DNA from: Hetaerina americana
Taxonomy: Eukaryota; Arthropoda; Insecta; Odonata; Calopterygidae
Length of the DNA stretch: 64,000 bases
Assembly (NCBI GenBank): GCA_022747635.1
Contig: JAKTNV010000004.1
Coordinates: 22,363,469 to 22,427,468, forward strand
Direction: 5' to 3'
Shown here: positions 24,281-37,569 of the stretch, piece by piece
How positions within the stretch are numbered: position 1 is the stretch's first letter
Layout: the number at the start of each line of letters is the position of its first letter
Notes under the pieces: generated by a model
Told to the model about the DNA's origin: nothing
Databases searched by the model: none
Seen by the model: only the letters and a program-made list of their open reading frames with translations
Made by a program: the position numbers and the translations under genes

Positions 24281-27200
24281 CTAACGGCCTGAATGCAGCA
24301 CTACCCATAAGCGTCGGGAAAAAAAATGTTACTAATACTGTCTATACAAACCTTGTATCCAATATAGCACACTGGATCTGTGGTATTTTGAAGAATTGAA
24401 AAAGTCGTGAGAAATGAAAACATGGGGTCATCTACCGACGCAGATGAGACTGCTTTCCCATTTCACTAGTTTTCCTTAAAATTTGTCCCGCTGAAATGTT
24501 TATTATGACTAAAGACGAGATATTTAGAGTAACCTACGTAACCCATCATTATTAAAATTATTATTCTACTATTTAAGACTCTTTTTGAATCGAAACGGAA
24601 CTGCCACACATTTATTAAGAGGAACATAATCAAAATAAAGAGGTTTTAGTTTCATTCAACGGAAACATCAGAGTAAGTTTTAGATATTAAAATGAGATGT
24701 ACAGAGATATTAATAAATATTAAGAGAGTGACGTGAGATTAAGCCAATGAGACATTCATAGCAACGAAAAGTTAAAATATCCAGATCATTGAAATACCGG
24801 TTGCAATTATTTATTTATGCTTTTTAATCAAATATAATGGCGGTAGAGAGGGAAGATGAAGGAATACATATTCAATTACCTAATTCAACTTATTCTCAAA
24901 AAGGCAAACGGTCCTTTGAAAGATGGTTTAATTTTCACAAAGTACATTTAAATTTTTTTTTGAATTCGTCGACTGAGACCAGCTACCGATATTTGATTTC
25001 TTAGAGTGCCGGGTGAAAGAAAATTCTTTAGAGCGTGTTCGTCAGTGGATTACACGGACAGATTTGAATATATGAGAAGTGTCCAAAATCCGAAAACTTC
25101 GCCGCCATTAATATCGGATGCTCCTTACAGTGAGATTAAATTGCGAAAGCTCTTTCACTTTAAGAACTAATTACGACTGAACACGGATATTTCAAAGTGT
25201 AAAATAAGCCTGTAAGAAGTTATTAAAACTCCCGGAAGAAATATTTAGCGCTGAGCTTCTCTTCATACATTCCTCCTTGATCACCCAAGTTTTACGACGA
25301 CCACAAAAAGATGCCATTAACCCCTTATCCCCTGACTCGGGCGATTTCTTTCCGCTGTGCTTGGTTATGAAATCCTAGCAAATTCCTCCGCTCTCAAAAC
25401 CCCTCGCTTCCCCAGTCCCTTCCGCCAAAAAAATACCACACCCGGGCAAGCTAATCCTACACGATATCACTCCTACATCGACCGCTTTGTCTCTCCCCTT
25501 AAAAAAGAGATGAGGGAAAAAAATTAGGTGCAAGAACGCGAGTAACGCATTGAGGCTTAAATAAAAAAAGGAAATTCTTGCTCTTCCTCTTTCGGACTAG
25601 TTTCGCGGAAAAAGTATAAAATATTAGAGGGCGGGTATTTCGTTTCCATTTGTTTTAATGGGTGATAAATGCGGAGTGACACTGGAACCCTCTTAAGAGT
25701 CTTGGGTGGGAAGGGGTAGGAGACGCGGGATATATGGAAGATGGGAGTGACATAAGCCGAGATTCGAAGAGTGACATCAACAACAACACAGTGGTGTTGA
25801 TGAAACAAAATGGCTGTGCAGTTGATGGAAAGGCGGATGGACTGGGCACTAAAAGGTGAGAATGAGAAGAAAATTTGCCGTGGATGCACCGCAACAGGAA
25901 GCCAGCGTACCTAGTCTCCTTAGGGCTAACATCACACGTGTCGTTCAGTGATTTTTGGCAATTTTAAAGTTTAATCTCTGCGCTCTTTAATCCTTCTAAA
26001 ATTGCTGGAAACTCTAAGTAAATGCTAATTACTATATTAAATGAACCGTTTCATAAGATTTCCCTGAGGGTTTCTCATTTTAATCTCATTCCACTGGATA
26101 ATGTATTCTTTGTGTTATCCATGCGATAAAAAATTGCATGACTTCACTTATCATCACTATCCTGTTCGTCATATTCAAATAAAACTCGGTTATACGTCAT
26201 TCTCAGAGATAAATAAGCAGCATAATGCAGTGGCGTCAATAACTGTTATTAAATTTCTGAAAATACGTCGAAAGCATATTGTTACTTACGCTTCCAAATG
26301 TTTTAATTGTACGCCATTTGTGCTTTGAAATGACAACTTCAGTGCATTAGTACATTGACTGTTGGCTACATATTCGTATATATTATCTTATAAATCAATT
26401 ACAATCCAGAATATTTATTAGGGATATTCCTCACAGGTTTCAGTCTGGATGGTTTATTTCATTTAAAGATTCTTGAGAAATATTGGGTGCTCCAACATGT
26501 ATAGGGTGCTGTAGTCTAATTGATGTTTGCTCCTGATGTTGGTCCTGCAGCTGCTTTTAGGAGAAATATATTTTTGCATTCTCTGTGCAGCCAACACAGT
26601 AGCAGCAGTCGTAATTTATAGAACGTCAAATGCAAGGGGATTTCCCTCCAGAACGGAGGTCTCTATGCTATGTTTGTCATGTGTTGTGCAGATATACTAT
26701 CGCTATTTGCTCCTCCCGCTCCGGAGACCACGTTGTTGCCACCGTAAGCAATGTATGTTTCTATTGTGAGATAATCGGGCGAGTGAGTCTTTTGCTCTTT
26801 GTTTGTAACACGTCCTTTGGCGCTCGTCCGACTCGTTTGTCATCCTACCTTGGGGATCCAGTTAGAGCTCTAGCACTACCATCTACCACTGTGCCCACCT
26901 GCCGGTGCGCGGCCGGGTGAACATGTATTAACCTAAGGAGAAGGCCGCACGTGGGCTTAAAGCTATACTGGTTGGGTTTTATGGCACCAGAATGTTGGAT
27001 AATATTATTACATTATTTTTGGGGCAAAACATGTGACAAGCGTAAGTTATATTTTTCAGCAGTTAAAATTTCTACAATTTCTATCGGTTCCAACATTTAA
27101 TCCAAAACCTTCCTCATTGCAGATTTAACCGCTCGCATTTATATTGGTCACTCAATAATTATTTTCTCAATAATTTAAACGCTAATTTTTATTATTATTA

Positions 27201-27480
27201 AGTAAGATAAAAAATTTACAAAAACAATGACATGCCATATATATGGCTTGCATTGGTAAGGTTATACAGACACCTGTGTGGGCATAAAAAGGAACGAGAA
27301 TACGATATTATTAGGTTCATTTTATAGGTACAGGAGTATTAATTTAAATATCGTCACGATTTCATTAGTTTAATAGGCTGAATCCACCCAAAACCTACGT
27401 CATCCGGTGGATTACCGATAATAATAATAATAATATCTTAAATGTGGGGTCAGGTTATGTCTTGGGCGATGCTAAGAAAT
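24281..27480. other. Non-coding DNA with GC-richer segments at about 25250-25900 and 26525-26990
   Basis: No protein family is recognisable. The 26525-26990 segment is abruptly GC-richer than its surroundings and ends near TGGCACCAGAATGTTGG, vaguely like the start of an LTR-retrotransposon interior. I found no matching second LTR or open frame. A short ATA microsatellite runs at 27418-27434, next to an 8-bp hairpin (AATCCACC/GGTGGATT, 27381-27413). Confidence 0.35.
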
Positions 27481-27507
27481 GTAGGGGTGTAAAGATCGTG
27501 TCTATCT

Positions 27508-27587
27508 AAAACCTACCTTTAACGGTAGGCTATCAAATAATAATTATAATATCATTGGTAGTCCACCTTTAAGACATGGTAGGTTTT
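27508..27587. repeat. Small inverted-repeat element, 10-bp ends
   Basis: AAAACCTACC at 27508-27517 is matched exactly by GGTAGGTTTT at 27578-27587. The interior is AT-rich (TAA-like). An AACCTAC motif also occurs upstream at about 27392. It could be a MITE remnant or a fold-back of local sequence. No target duplication is clear. Confidence 0.4.
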
Positions 27588-30009
27588 GGATATCCCTTGA
27601 AAAATAATACGTCATACATATCACATGAACTCATTTTTAATGGAATGACAACATTCCCTTTTCCAGACCAAAAAAGTGCCTAATCTGCCTTCATAGCGTC
27701 CAAAAAACCTATACTCTCTCTTACATCTCCTCGTTCGCCATACATCCTATTACTTATTTCACGGCCTCAGGATTCAACCCCGTCCCTATATCTCCTCTTC
27801 ACGCTTTCAATGTCTCTTACGTAATTCAACTAGACGTGCGCCCATTTTTCCATTAGGTAAAGACAGGACAGTCCTTTTTCCTCCCCTCCACCTAACTCCT
27901 TTCACCCGCAAGTCTCAAAACTACAAATTTGTTTATCCTACTGAAATAAATTCCTCAAAAATCTTTATTCTACCTACATCTATTGCTTCATGGACTACTA
28001 TTTATTTCATTGAAAAAACAAACCCATTTTTTTAACAGATACAGAGGAAACACGTGAAATATCATAGTCAGTACATAATAATAATTGAGAAAAAGAACTG
28101 CGGATGCTGACCAACCAAATTTGTAATGGATATACACAAATAAAATTTCAAATGTGTAATATTTGATATGAAAATATTGTTAAAGGTATACGAGATGTCT
28201 AAAGTTAATTATTCAACCGGTTCTACTATAATCTTAAAGTATAAATGGTTAGATATGGAACCATGCAAGTCTTTAAATATGCTTATATGTGTATATGTGC
28301 TTCCAATTGGTGATTGGAAATTATTTCATATTTATGAATAAATATAATGGCGATTTTTTGGCAACAAGTTGTTCCTAAGAAAGCGATCGCGGCTCAGGGA
28401 AAGGAATTATCTGTTGTATTTTACATTCATGCATGTGAATTTCACACGCAGTAGGTCCTGGAATGAGGTGAGCACTAGCCCTACCTATTAAACGAATAAA
28501 CGGATTTATGACCGTAGTTTTCGTCATTCTTTAAATGATCTAAACCTTCTTATGTACGTTATTGTAAATCTTGGTTGTCCGAATTCCTTACGTTTATGGT
28601 AATACTAATTTATTTATTAGAAAAAGGTAACTCGAAATACTTTACTAAGCCTTCTTCGTCAATCTCACCATATTTATAAAAAAGACTCCTCGCAAAAACG
28701 TGAAAGAAACAGCTAATAAAATGAATTAGATTTATTAAGTATGACTTAGTTCTAATATTTTTTAAATACATATTCAAGGACAATTTATTGCCAAATCCTT
28801 TTCGTAAACTACTCTAGTTAGAAAACAATATTGAAGAAGAATATGTGACATTAATATACGGTCTCCGCTTTGGTTATGCTCTTTTCTCACGCAACGCCTC
28901 CCTATTTACTGCCATCCGCTCAGGAATCTCCACAAAATTTAATATCCCTCTCGACTCATGATCAGAATGAGAATGGAGGGCGGTTGAAAAAATTCACTCA
29001 GAATTAATCCCAAGAAAAATAGATAGTGCCAGACAAAGAACCACTACAAATGAGGCTCGAGCGAAGTATGCCTCCCAACAACTTCGATCTCATCTTGAGA
29101 AATCCAAGAAAATTTCCCAAACTCACTGAAACTCTCCCACAGTCGCCGTCATTGATAAGGTGGATTAACTGATAATCCCTAGCCGTAAAATGCGCACAAT
29201 ATGGGAAGAAAACGCCAAAAGTCTTTATGGGGAAGAAAAAGCTGCAAGAAGAAGATTATAAGTAATAAGAGTTTCTGCGATGGTGCGTACTCTGTATGGT
29301 GGGGATATTCTGGAGAAAGGGGGAGGGCTGAGAAAATAAAACACTGACGCGGTACACAGCCCTTTGGATGGGGAGCGGACGAGTTGTTGGGTGATACGAA
29401 ATGGAGGACAGATTATATCACAGATGTGGATCACGTCATCGAGGCGTTGTGTGTGGGGTGAAAATTAAGTTTCTGGCAGAATACCTCATCGAAACTCTAT
29501 TCCTCCCTCCCACCATTCGTCCATCATTTCTTGCATCTACCCGAACCCAGTAGGTTAAATGACCAATTTCTGCCATCTTTAAGAATGCCAATTTCCTCTC
29601 GAACGGAGAGAAAAAAAGGGATGAGTGAATGATCTCCTGGAACGTCGAAGGTTGGCTGGAAAAGTGGAAGGAGAAGAAGGGAAGACGCGGTTGGAAGAAA
29701 GGAAGATCTGGAGGTTCGGGATAGAGTTCGAAGATTTTCAGGGATAGAGTGAAGGACTCGAGGAAATGCGGATCGTTAGAAGTTTAAGTCGGCTTTAGAG
29801 TGGGGAGAGCGCTTAGGATGGTAGGAAGAATGCGAGGTACATGGAGGTATTTTAACGAAGTCCCGGGATGTGATGCTCCGTATCGGAAAGGAAAATGAAA
29901 TAGTGATGAATATCGTTCAGCACAAGGACGGAAGAATGGAAAAGGAAAAAATCATTAACTGAATGCCAGTAAAGTGCTGAAAACTACCCCGAGATAAGTC
30001 TTTCAGTTT
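27588..30009. other. Non-coding DNA, GC-richer from about 28860 to 29860
   Basis: No exon or RNA gene seen. The right half is purine-rich on the plus strand. Open frames here are short and without domains. Confidence 0.4.
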
Positions 30010-30075
30010 AAGCAAATGGGAGCCGAGAGTCGAACCTTAAGGATAAGTCACTTCTCAGATCATTGCCTCAAGGAA
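30010..30075 (-). mobile_element. Possible tRNA-derived SINE head
   Basis: On the minus strand GACTTATCCTTAAGGTTCGA followed by CTCTCGGCTCCC resembles an anticodon arm plus T-arm with a near-consensus B box (GGTTCGACTC). The D-arm side is poorly conserved and the acceptor stem does not pair, so it is not a functional tRNA. A SINE relic is the simplest reading. Confidence 0.35.
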
Positions 30076-33000
30076 AACGTCTTTCAAGGAAGCAAGCAAG
30101 GGTGGACGATCTATTCTTTGATTTATCCGAATGTGAACCAAGTCAGTCATTCTTCTAACTAATATTTACTTTGGAAATTCATGTGCTTTGACAGTTACGG
30201 CGAACGTTAAAATGTTAAGTGCCGATCACGTTTTCGCGCTCCAACATACTATAGTTTACCTTGAAATGCTTAAGGAATACCCTGTATCTTGTTGCATTAA
30301 TTTTTGCGTCTTAATCTCCATTTGAAAATTAGGATTATTTTATTAAGTGTACTCGCAGAGTGGGCTGTGAATAGATAGTTACAGGCAATGGAAGTGAATT
30401 AAGGCCAGCGTCATTCCATATTTAGTTCGTTTTCTTGTAGGTGAAATATTGTCTACTAATGAGGAAAATAGATTCCACGGGCATTAATGGCTTCCTATAC
30501 GATGTTCTACAAAATAAGGGAAAGGAAGGGTTAACAGCTGCTCAGAAAATCATAACTTAAAAGCCTAACTAACTGCCGTCACTTAACGACACGAAAGAAA
30601 TTTGGTATTCACTTTTGACCATAGGTTTTTCGTAGTAATTATTAACGTTAAAGAGATAACTGATTGAAAGACATTCGCCAAAGGAATGATTATTAAGTCT
30701 TCTAACACGTCTGAACGCCTATTATAGTTTGGCATGTCGATTTTTTAACAGATCACCTTGAAGGGTTAGGTATTCTAGAGTTTGTACTTAAAGAACTTCT
30801 TCGACTTAGGCATACCAAAAGTAGCGAATCGAGAAACCTTCAGGTTGCAGGATACGCATAGTTGAGTCACATTCAAAAATAAAAATGCATTAAGCACTTT
30901 TGAAATGAAATATTAAAACAGGTGATGTGAAGAGGATAACAGCCATTGGAACTGATGGTCAAATATATAATCAACGGATAATCTCTTCAACGGACTGGCA
31001 AAAAGACAGCATTGTTAAATGATGAAAAATCCTTGTTTTAATCCCTGCATTACTTGCGGTAAAAATACTGAATAACGTGGACTTCGGGTGTTTGCACTCC
31101 TTGAACGAATTCCGCTGAATGGATAAGAAAAATTGTTCATTCCAAAAGAGAAATAAACATCTTTACAGTTAGTGTAAAATAAACACTTAAATGATTGCAG
31201 CACAACTCTCACATATTTTTGACTATACATTTTCTTCCTTAAATCTGCTGCTGTTCGGCCATTTAAATTTATTTGAAACCCTAAATACCCTCTTTATAGG
31301 TCTTCCGCAGAGTCGGGCTCTCATTCTCCACTGCTTTGATTACGAACTCGCTCTTCATTTTTATAATTTACGGATAGCTCTGAAGATGAGGAGGAATCGT
31401 TTATCGAAACTTCGAAGGAGATGAAGAGCTCAACTTGGTGGAAAACGAGAGAGGAATTGATTCAGCGACATCTGGAAAACACCAGATCTTTCATATTACA
31501 TCTGACATGTCTGACACTAGGTTTTGAATTCAATCTGCATTTTATCTTTCGTTTATTCGCTCACTATTGGTTTTACTCTAACTCTATCCACATCTGCAAA
31601 CGTAGATGTGTACTGCTGACTCCTGCAGCTTGGGATCCGAAGTGTATGAAAGAATACCAATGAGAAGAGAAGAAGGAATTCGCAAAAGAAAGGATCGAAG
31701 AGTACCTATCACATTCACTTCCCCTTTCGATAATTTTTTCAGCATCAATGCCATTCAACTCTTTGTGCGTGATGAATTAAATCTGCGGGCGATTTCAGTA
31801 GCAATGGAGCTGTAGACAAGATGTTTTACATAAACTGGGGTAAGCAACTGCAGTACACCAATTAATAAATATGCGCCATTCAAAGGAGAGTTTGTAGGTG
31901 ATGACAGAATAGATCATTTGAGCAAAATTGACAGAAACAAACAAAAATTGACAGAGGTAAGTGACACAGAATGATGCACATAGGGATTTCATCGGGGATT
32001 GGAAAAGGCGTACGGAATGCCAATGGCACGGAACGTGGATTTCAAACGAATCTAGAGGTGAGAAATGCAGTTCCAAAGAAAAATATATGTGGTTGAAATA
32101 TAGGGAGAAAAAAATTATGCTCTACAAATCAGAGCAGTGAACGTAAGGAATAAGTAATTGTCAATGGTGAAATGGTAAAGGAGAAGTGGTTTATGCTAAG
32201 TAAAATATCATAAATATCTCAGAAAAAGTAAATTGTTATTCCATTGCCTCGAAGTGCTTCTAATGTGCATACTATATATTAATGCATTTATTTTCCCTAA
32301 TTAAAGGTAGTAGCACGATATTTTCTCTCAACGGTCATTCATATTAAATGACACATGCCTAATTACTTGGATCACCAAATGAAGCTCGGGTCCCCGAAGA
32401 TATCGACAAGAAGTGAATCTTTATTAGTTTTCTCCTTGTTACATATACTACATCCTCAATTCACGCATTTAAAATTGTACATTTCTCACGTTTACTAGTT
32501 TTATCGTCATGTCTTGAGTGTTCTGACCATCCAAAATTCACCTTCAAAGGTGAAATATCAACAATGCTCTAATAGGCTTTAATTAAGAATGCACAAATTT
32601 CACCCATGCCCAGTGCATAAATCGTTTATTTCCAAGAATAGATCTGTTTAACTAATATAAATTGCTCAACAACACGCTGGCCGCGGTCAGTTGGTCGTTT
32701 CACGCAAAACTTAATAACGCAACATTATTGGTAAATTGGCTTTTCATTCAATATGAAAACATGAATGGGCACTTAAGCTTAAGGATGAAAAGTTAAAACC
32801 GGAGCTGCTTTTATGGTTTCCTCCTTGCAATCTAGTGGCCACTTAAACATCAGTTTCGCATGAATGCCGAAAAAGAATAAACGGGGCCGGACAGGAATGA
32901 ATTGGAATAGGACGCTTGGAACAGAAGATGGGTTATTAATGGATAGGGAGAGAGAGAGAGAGCTAACCTACAGGAGGGACAAAGAGACGGAAGGGATTAC

Positions 33001-33949
33001 ACGGGGTCTCGGGACCGTCGACTTAAGACTGCGCGTGAGTCAAAAGCAGACCACTTATTTGCCGCCCCCTCATCTCACACCCATCAAACATACCGTCAGT
33101 CCCTGGACTAACCTCCGAGTCAGTCGACCGAAGCGGGATAGGAAAGGGGGAAGGCTTGGCAAGGGGATGGGGTGTGGGCAAACAATATGTGCGTGCCGGG
33201 GTCTAGGCGTCCAGGAGGTCAGGGGGAGGAGGTGAACGTATTATGTACGCCGGTGCCGGAGACGAAGGGGCACGTGAAAGGGAAGGGGCGTGGGAATGAA
33301 GGGTAGCCTTAAGGAAGGGGTTAGAAATAGGTAGGGAGGTCCCAGTGTTACGGCTTTAGCGTTACAGGGAAAGGCTCTCGGGAGTGGATGGCCTCGCCGT
33401 CCCACTGCCTCGTTCTAATACAACGGGCCTCACAACCTCGGTGTTCACTTCCCCGATATTCGTCCCTCCCCTCCCCGCAACAACCCTGGAACATCAACAT
33501 CCTTACTCGCACATGCCTCCCTCTTCCTCCTTCCCTCCCTCTCTTCCTCTCTCCCTCCATTTTCCTTCCCGCCGCTCCCTCCCCGCACAGCGGACGGGAT
33601 GCCGCCACCAAGCAACGGCTCACCTGAGTGACCAACCTCGGACGGGAGGGGAGGTCTGATGACGAAGTTTCCGCGGGGTGAGCGAACCACTGCGTGGAAG
33701 TCCGTCCCCCTTTGGCTATTTCGAGTGCATTATGGGAGCGGCGGGGCGACTCAGTGACCCGGAAACACCTACGCCCCAAAATGATGTTCCAAGGGAATGA
33801 TATTTCACGGAGGTTGCCTGTCGATGGGGATGAGGGATAGTGGGGAGGTGGAATATTGAAACTTAAAACTCCCGCTGACTTATTATACCTATTTCTTTAC
33901 GACAGATGTCATCAAAATGTATAATTTGCGGAGTAAATGGTAAGGTAAG
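30076..33949. other. Non-coding DNA with a GC-rich island at about 32860-33860
   Basis: The left part is AT-rich with nothing recognisable. The island starts with a GA microsatellite (32948-32962) and contains a strongly pyrimidine-rich plus strand at about 33460-33580 (CCCTCCCT runs). Open frames occur on both strands (143 codons at 33348-33779 minus) with low-complexity translations. I do not call genes. Confidence 0.4.
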
Positions 33950-34700
33950 CATTGGAATTTCTGAAGGTGGGAGAGGAAGTAGGAGAGGTAGATTTTAACA
34001 TTAGTTTTTTGGATGATCTAACGTTAATTTGCCAATCATAAAGGTTAAAACTATTGAACTGCACAATGAACAATCATTGTTTTAACATGGAATGATATTT
34101 AATCATAACAAAACAAAGATAATGATATTCTGAAGAAACATGGAGGTAAGAACAAACATAAAGTTGGGTGGACATAAATTGGAACCATGAGAACAGGTCA
34201 TCTATTTAGGAAGTTTTTTGAAAGAAGGCAGCTTTACAACTAGTAACTACAAAATAAGATTAGAGTAGGTAAAGAAACTTAGATAAAGGCGGGCGTGTGG
34301 GTGCGTGGATGTGAAATGCAGCTTAATTGGGACCGTAAAGGAAAGACTAATGATAACTTATATGGAGCGTAGTCGTGTATAGCTCAGTGATGTGGTGGTT
34401 AAGACAAAAGGATTAAGGTAGATTGTAGGCTTTTAAAATGTGGACGAAGAGAAAAAGAGACAAATTAAAATGAAAAAAGGCGGTGAAGTTGTGAGTGTAG
34501 TAGGGAAAGAGAGAGGATTTTTGGGAGAAAATCGAAGAAAGTAGGTTATTTGGATGAAGGTAATACTGAGCAGAAAGGGAATTGTTGGAAGCGGTAGTAA
34601 AAGGCAGAATTTAGGTAGCAGGCGGAGGAAAATAATGAGTATTTTTGATTGAATTAACTGTAGTAAAAATATGGTGATAATATAATGACTGATTGTTTTA
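33950..34700 (+). pseudogene. Decayed non-LTR retrotransposon reverse-transcriptase C-terminal half
   Basis: Pieces in shifting frames follow the order of a LINE reverse transcriptase. ISFLDDLTLICQS near 33998-34040 is the catalytic (Y/F).DD block. NKTKIMIF near 34105 is the KTK.M block. IKLGGHKLEP and EQVIYLGSFLKEGSFTTSN near 34160-34245 form the (E/V)..YLGS....G block. Further on come VVGKERGFLGENRRK and a GIV..-RRRRKIMSIFD-like stretch to about 34650. Many stops and frameshifts show it is long dead. There is no endonuclease domain or 5' end, so it is truncated. The clade cannot be named. Confidence 0.65.
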
Positions 34701-37416
34701 TGTAAAATGAGGTTTAAGGATACTTTGTGCCATGCTTGTTACGGCTTAGAGGTACAACACAATTAGTGCCAATGCATATGAAAACCTACCCAAGCCTGGT
34801 AGACTAATGCTGAAAATAAACCATTTTTTCTCAATTTTAGTCAGAGTAAGGTCAACACTGACCAACATGCGTATGTGTATAATGGACTTGAATAGCAAAC
34901 GCTGGCACTTATTCTGAGCAATTATGGCACTTTCTTCACAGATGTAATTTCAATTCGACACAAAAGTTAAACTGAGATTAGTTAGTAGACAAAATAAAAG
35001 ATTCGCATTAATAAAAAATGTTTCAAAAAAGGAGAGAAAAATAAAAAAAAATATTATCCCTACATAGACTCATTATAATTCATTGAAATTATAAATGTGA
35101 CCTCTATAGCTGTAATAAAATCAGGCGTTGTACCCACAGCAAAGAAAGAAACAATACTACACATTGAGAAACTTCAAAAAATAATAATAAATGTGCATTT
35201 TTTTAAGAAAACTGATTAATAGCAAGCTCGAATTAATGAAAATTCAGTGAATTAAAGCCTAGTCATAATTCGTAGTACTCGTTCACTCCTATACTAGCGA
35301 GACCTAAGTAGAGATTCTGTACGCGAAGAAAGAGCGTGAGGACCGAAGGATTATGAGTGTCACATATTTATGATGTTTTTAAGATGATAATTTACTAGTT
35401 TATTATTGCGCCTGAAATTAATGCCACTCGATCGTAGGGACTGCGAATAAAGAGGGATTAACCATTTGATCGAATGAAAAGAGGTAGAAAATATGGGAAA
35501 TTATATGCTTTTTTTGTATTGTGGAGTGCCAGGCTGTGTCTCTACAGGCGAGTCTTAGAAATGCAATAGTGTTCATCCGAAACATCTTAAAAAGTTGACT
35601 ACCAAATAAATACCATTCGAACCACGCCGTAGACACTCGGTAGATATTCATCTATCCAATCCCAATCACTCAATTGGAGATGAAAAGAAACTTCAGATTT
35701 TTTACTTTTGAACAATGATTTTTTTCCAATTTTCTTACACGGTATTTAGCTAGTCCGCTCATTTGAAAGTCATATGAGTTGAAAGTAGTAATTTAACTTT
35801 ATCAGAACAGAACAGTGGAAGACTTCGATGCGATTACTAGAGTGAAAGAAGTAAACTACCAGTAACTTCTGTTTTCAAAATCTGTGTTTATGGTGGTAAA
35901 AAGTTGTGTCTGGAGTATGAACGTTGTTGCTATCATTAAAGTTCATGCATTTTCCTTTGATAATTCATTTCTTCAATTAAACAAATTATTGCTACAAGTT
36001 TCCCTTAATTATTTCCCCAAACACTCAATTTCAGCATCTCATAATGATGGGGCTCAGCATCTTATGAAAATATTCACAATAGTCTTAAGTCCTTCGCGAA
36101 AATGTTACTAGATTTCGAAGTAGGTGTTTCTTAAATACTGTTTGAAATGTAAAAGAATGAATAATATTGAGTAGCCATAAACCTTGGACAACAAGCAAGC
36201 AATAGTTGAGAGTAACACCTATTGACTGGGAATGCTCGAAACAGTTTTCATGGTTTCCTGGTTATACACTCAGAGGACAACACTATTCCATAATTACATT
36301 GTTGAAAATAGATAAGTAACACTTTAAGCTGTATAATTATCAGTCAAAGTCATAATACAAATAAAAATGATAAATTTCAAAAATAGAGATGAGCAAACTC
36401 AGCCTCTTCAGATTAAAATACTAGTATTTTAAACATTTTATGTATATATATAACATGTATTATTAATATATTTTATACTAATCTCTTCTCACTATAAATT
36501 CATACAATCAGTCATTTAAGCGCTAAGATTTCTTGGGAGAGACCGACACCATTATTTGCAATCCAACATTTAAGCAAAGAACGAACCCCACGGTCATGTT
36601 CATACGCAAAACCCCACTTATTTGTTAACCATTGCAATGTTTTTTAAATGGAAATTAATTACTTCAGCTACCGAAACCGGATATTTCCTTGAGTTATGAA
36701 GGAAAATGGAATATCTCCGTGAAACTTTAAAGCAACTCACGACAATCATTCCTACATGGCTGTTGCGGTTCTTTATCATTAGTTAAATGAAGCTGTGACA
36801 CATTTGCGTACCTGTACGATAACCCTTACATAGATATCCTATAGATATGCACGCACATAGGCGGATGTTCATTGAATCCTACGTTAGTATCTCGTAAACT
36901 TTACGATTATCCTGGATGTCCTTCGATATGTTGATATTCCTAAGCCAAGTATCCCGTCTAGTCATATTAGAACTGCCGAGTCGGATAACTTCAAAGATGG
37001 CAATATTTAGAGAGTACTCACGAAATTTTGATAATTGAACTACATTAATCGAAGCCGCATATTATCCAGAGAACTAAAAGTATTTTGTCCATAGACAAGT
37101 GGTCTCGTAGAATAATATGCCACAACCAAAAGGCAGATAATGAGAGGTCTAATTATAACATATGCAGCATGAAATCATCACAAAATATTTGCTAATTTGG
37201 AAAAAAATGCATATGGCGCGTAATAGCGTCTGCAAACGCTATCCTAGAAAAGCATTATTCTTCCTTTGACCAACATTTACCTATGCTTTCCAATTCACAT
37301 ACATCGGTCATGCTCACGTATTGAAAATAAAAAATGTTAAATTTTAATTGAGAATCAAATGCATGGTATGCGATTAATTTTGAAAGGAACATCAATTAAG
37401 TTAACAAAATTAGTTA
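34701..37416. other. AT-rich non-coding DNA
   Basis: I see no coding, RNA or transposon signal here beyond short chance frames. Confidence 0.4.
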
Positions 37417-37569
37417 TTCAATGCAACAATTCCAGAGTGTAAAAATCATTCGCCTTGACTAGTCAAAGCGAATGATTTTTACACCCTGAAATTGTTGCAT
37501 TGAATTGCACATTAGCGGATGACTCCGTTAAAAGTTACTTTTGCGGCATCTCCCGCAGTTTTCTTGGAA
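37417..37569 (+). repeat. Palindrome-plus-tail interspersed repeat, copy 2
   Basis: Positions 37417-37504 form one nearly continuous 88-bp palindrome (37-bp outer arms with about two mismatches, centre TTGACTAGTCAA). A tail follows with ATTAGCGGATGACTCCG and ending near CTTGGAA. Head and tail align to 5336-5479. This copy keeps the better palindrome and so is probably the younger. Confidence 0.7.

Noticed and set aside
31379..31420. CTGAAGATGAGG...ATCGAAAC as a hammerhead
   Set aside because: The core strings are present but stem II does not pair and there is no inverted or tandem partner.
33348..33779. 143-codon minus frame and several plus frames
   Set aside because: Arg/Gly/Ser-rich chance frames in a GC-rich island with CCCTCC runs.
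34375..34420. TAGCTCAGTGATGTGGT resembling a tRNA A box
   Set aside because: It falls inside the decayed LINE reading frame and has no B box downstream.
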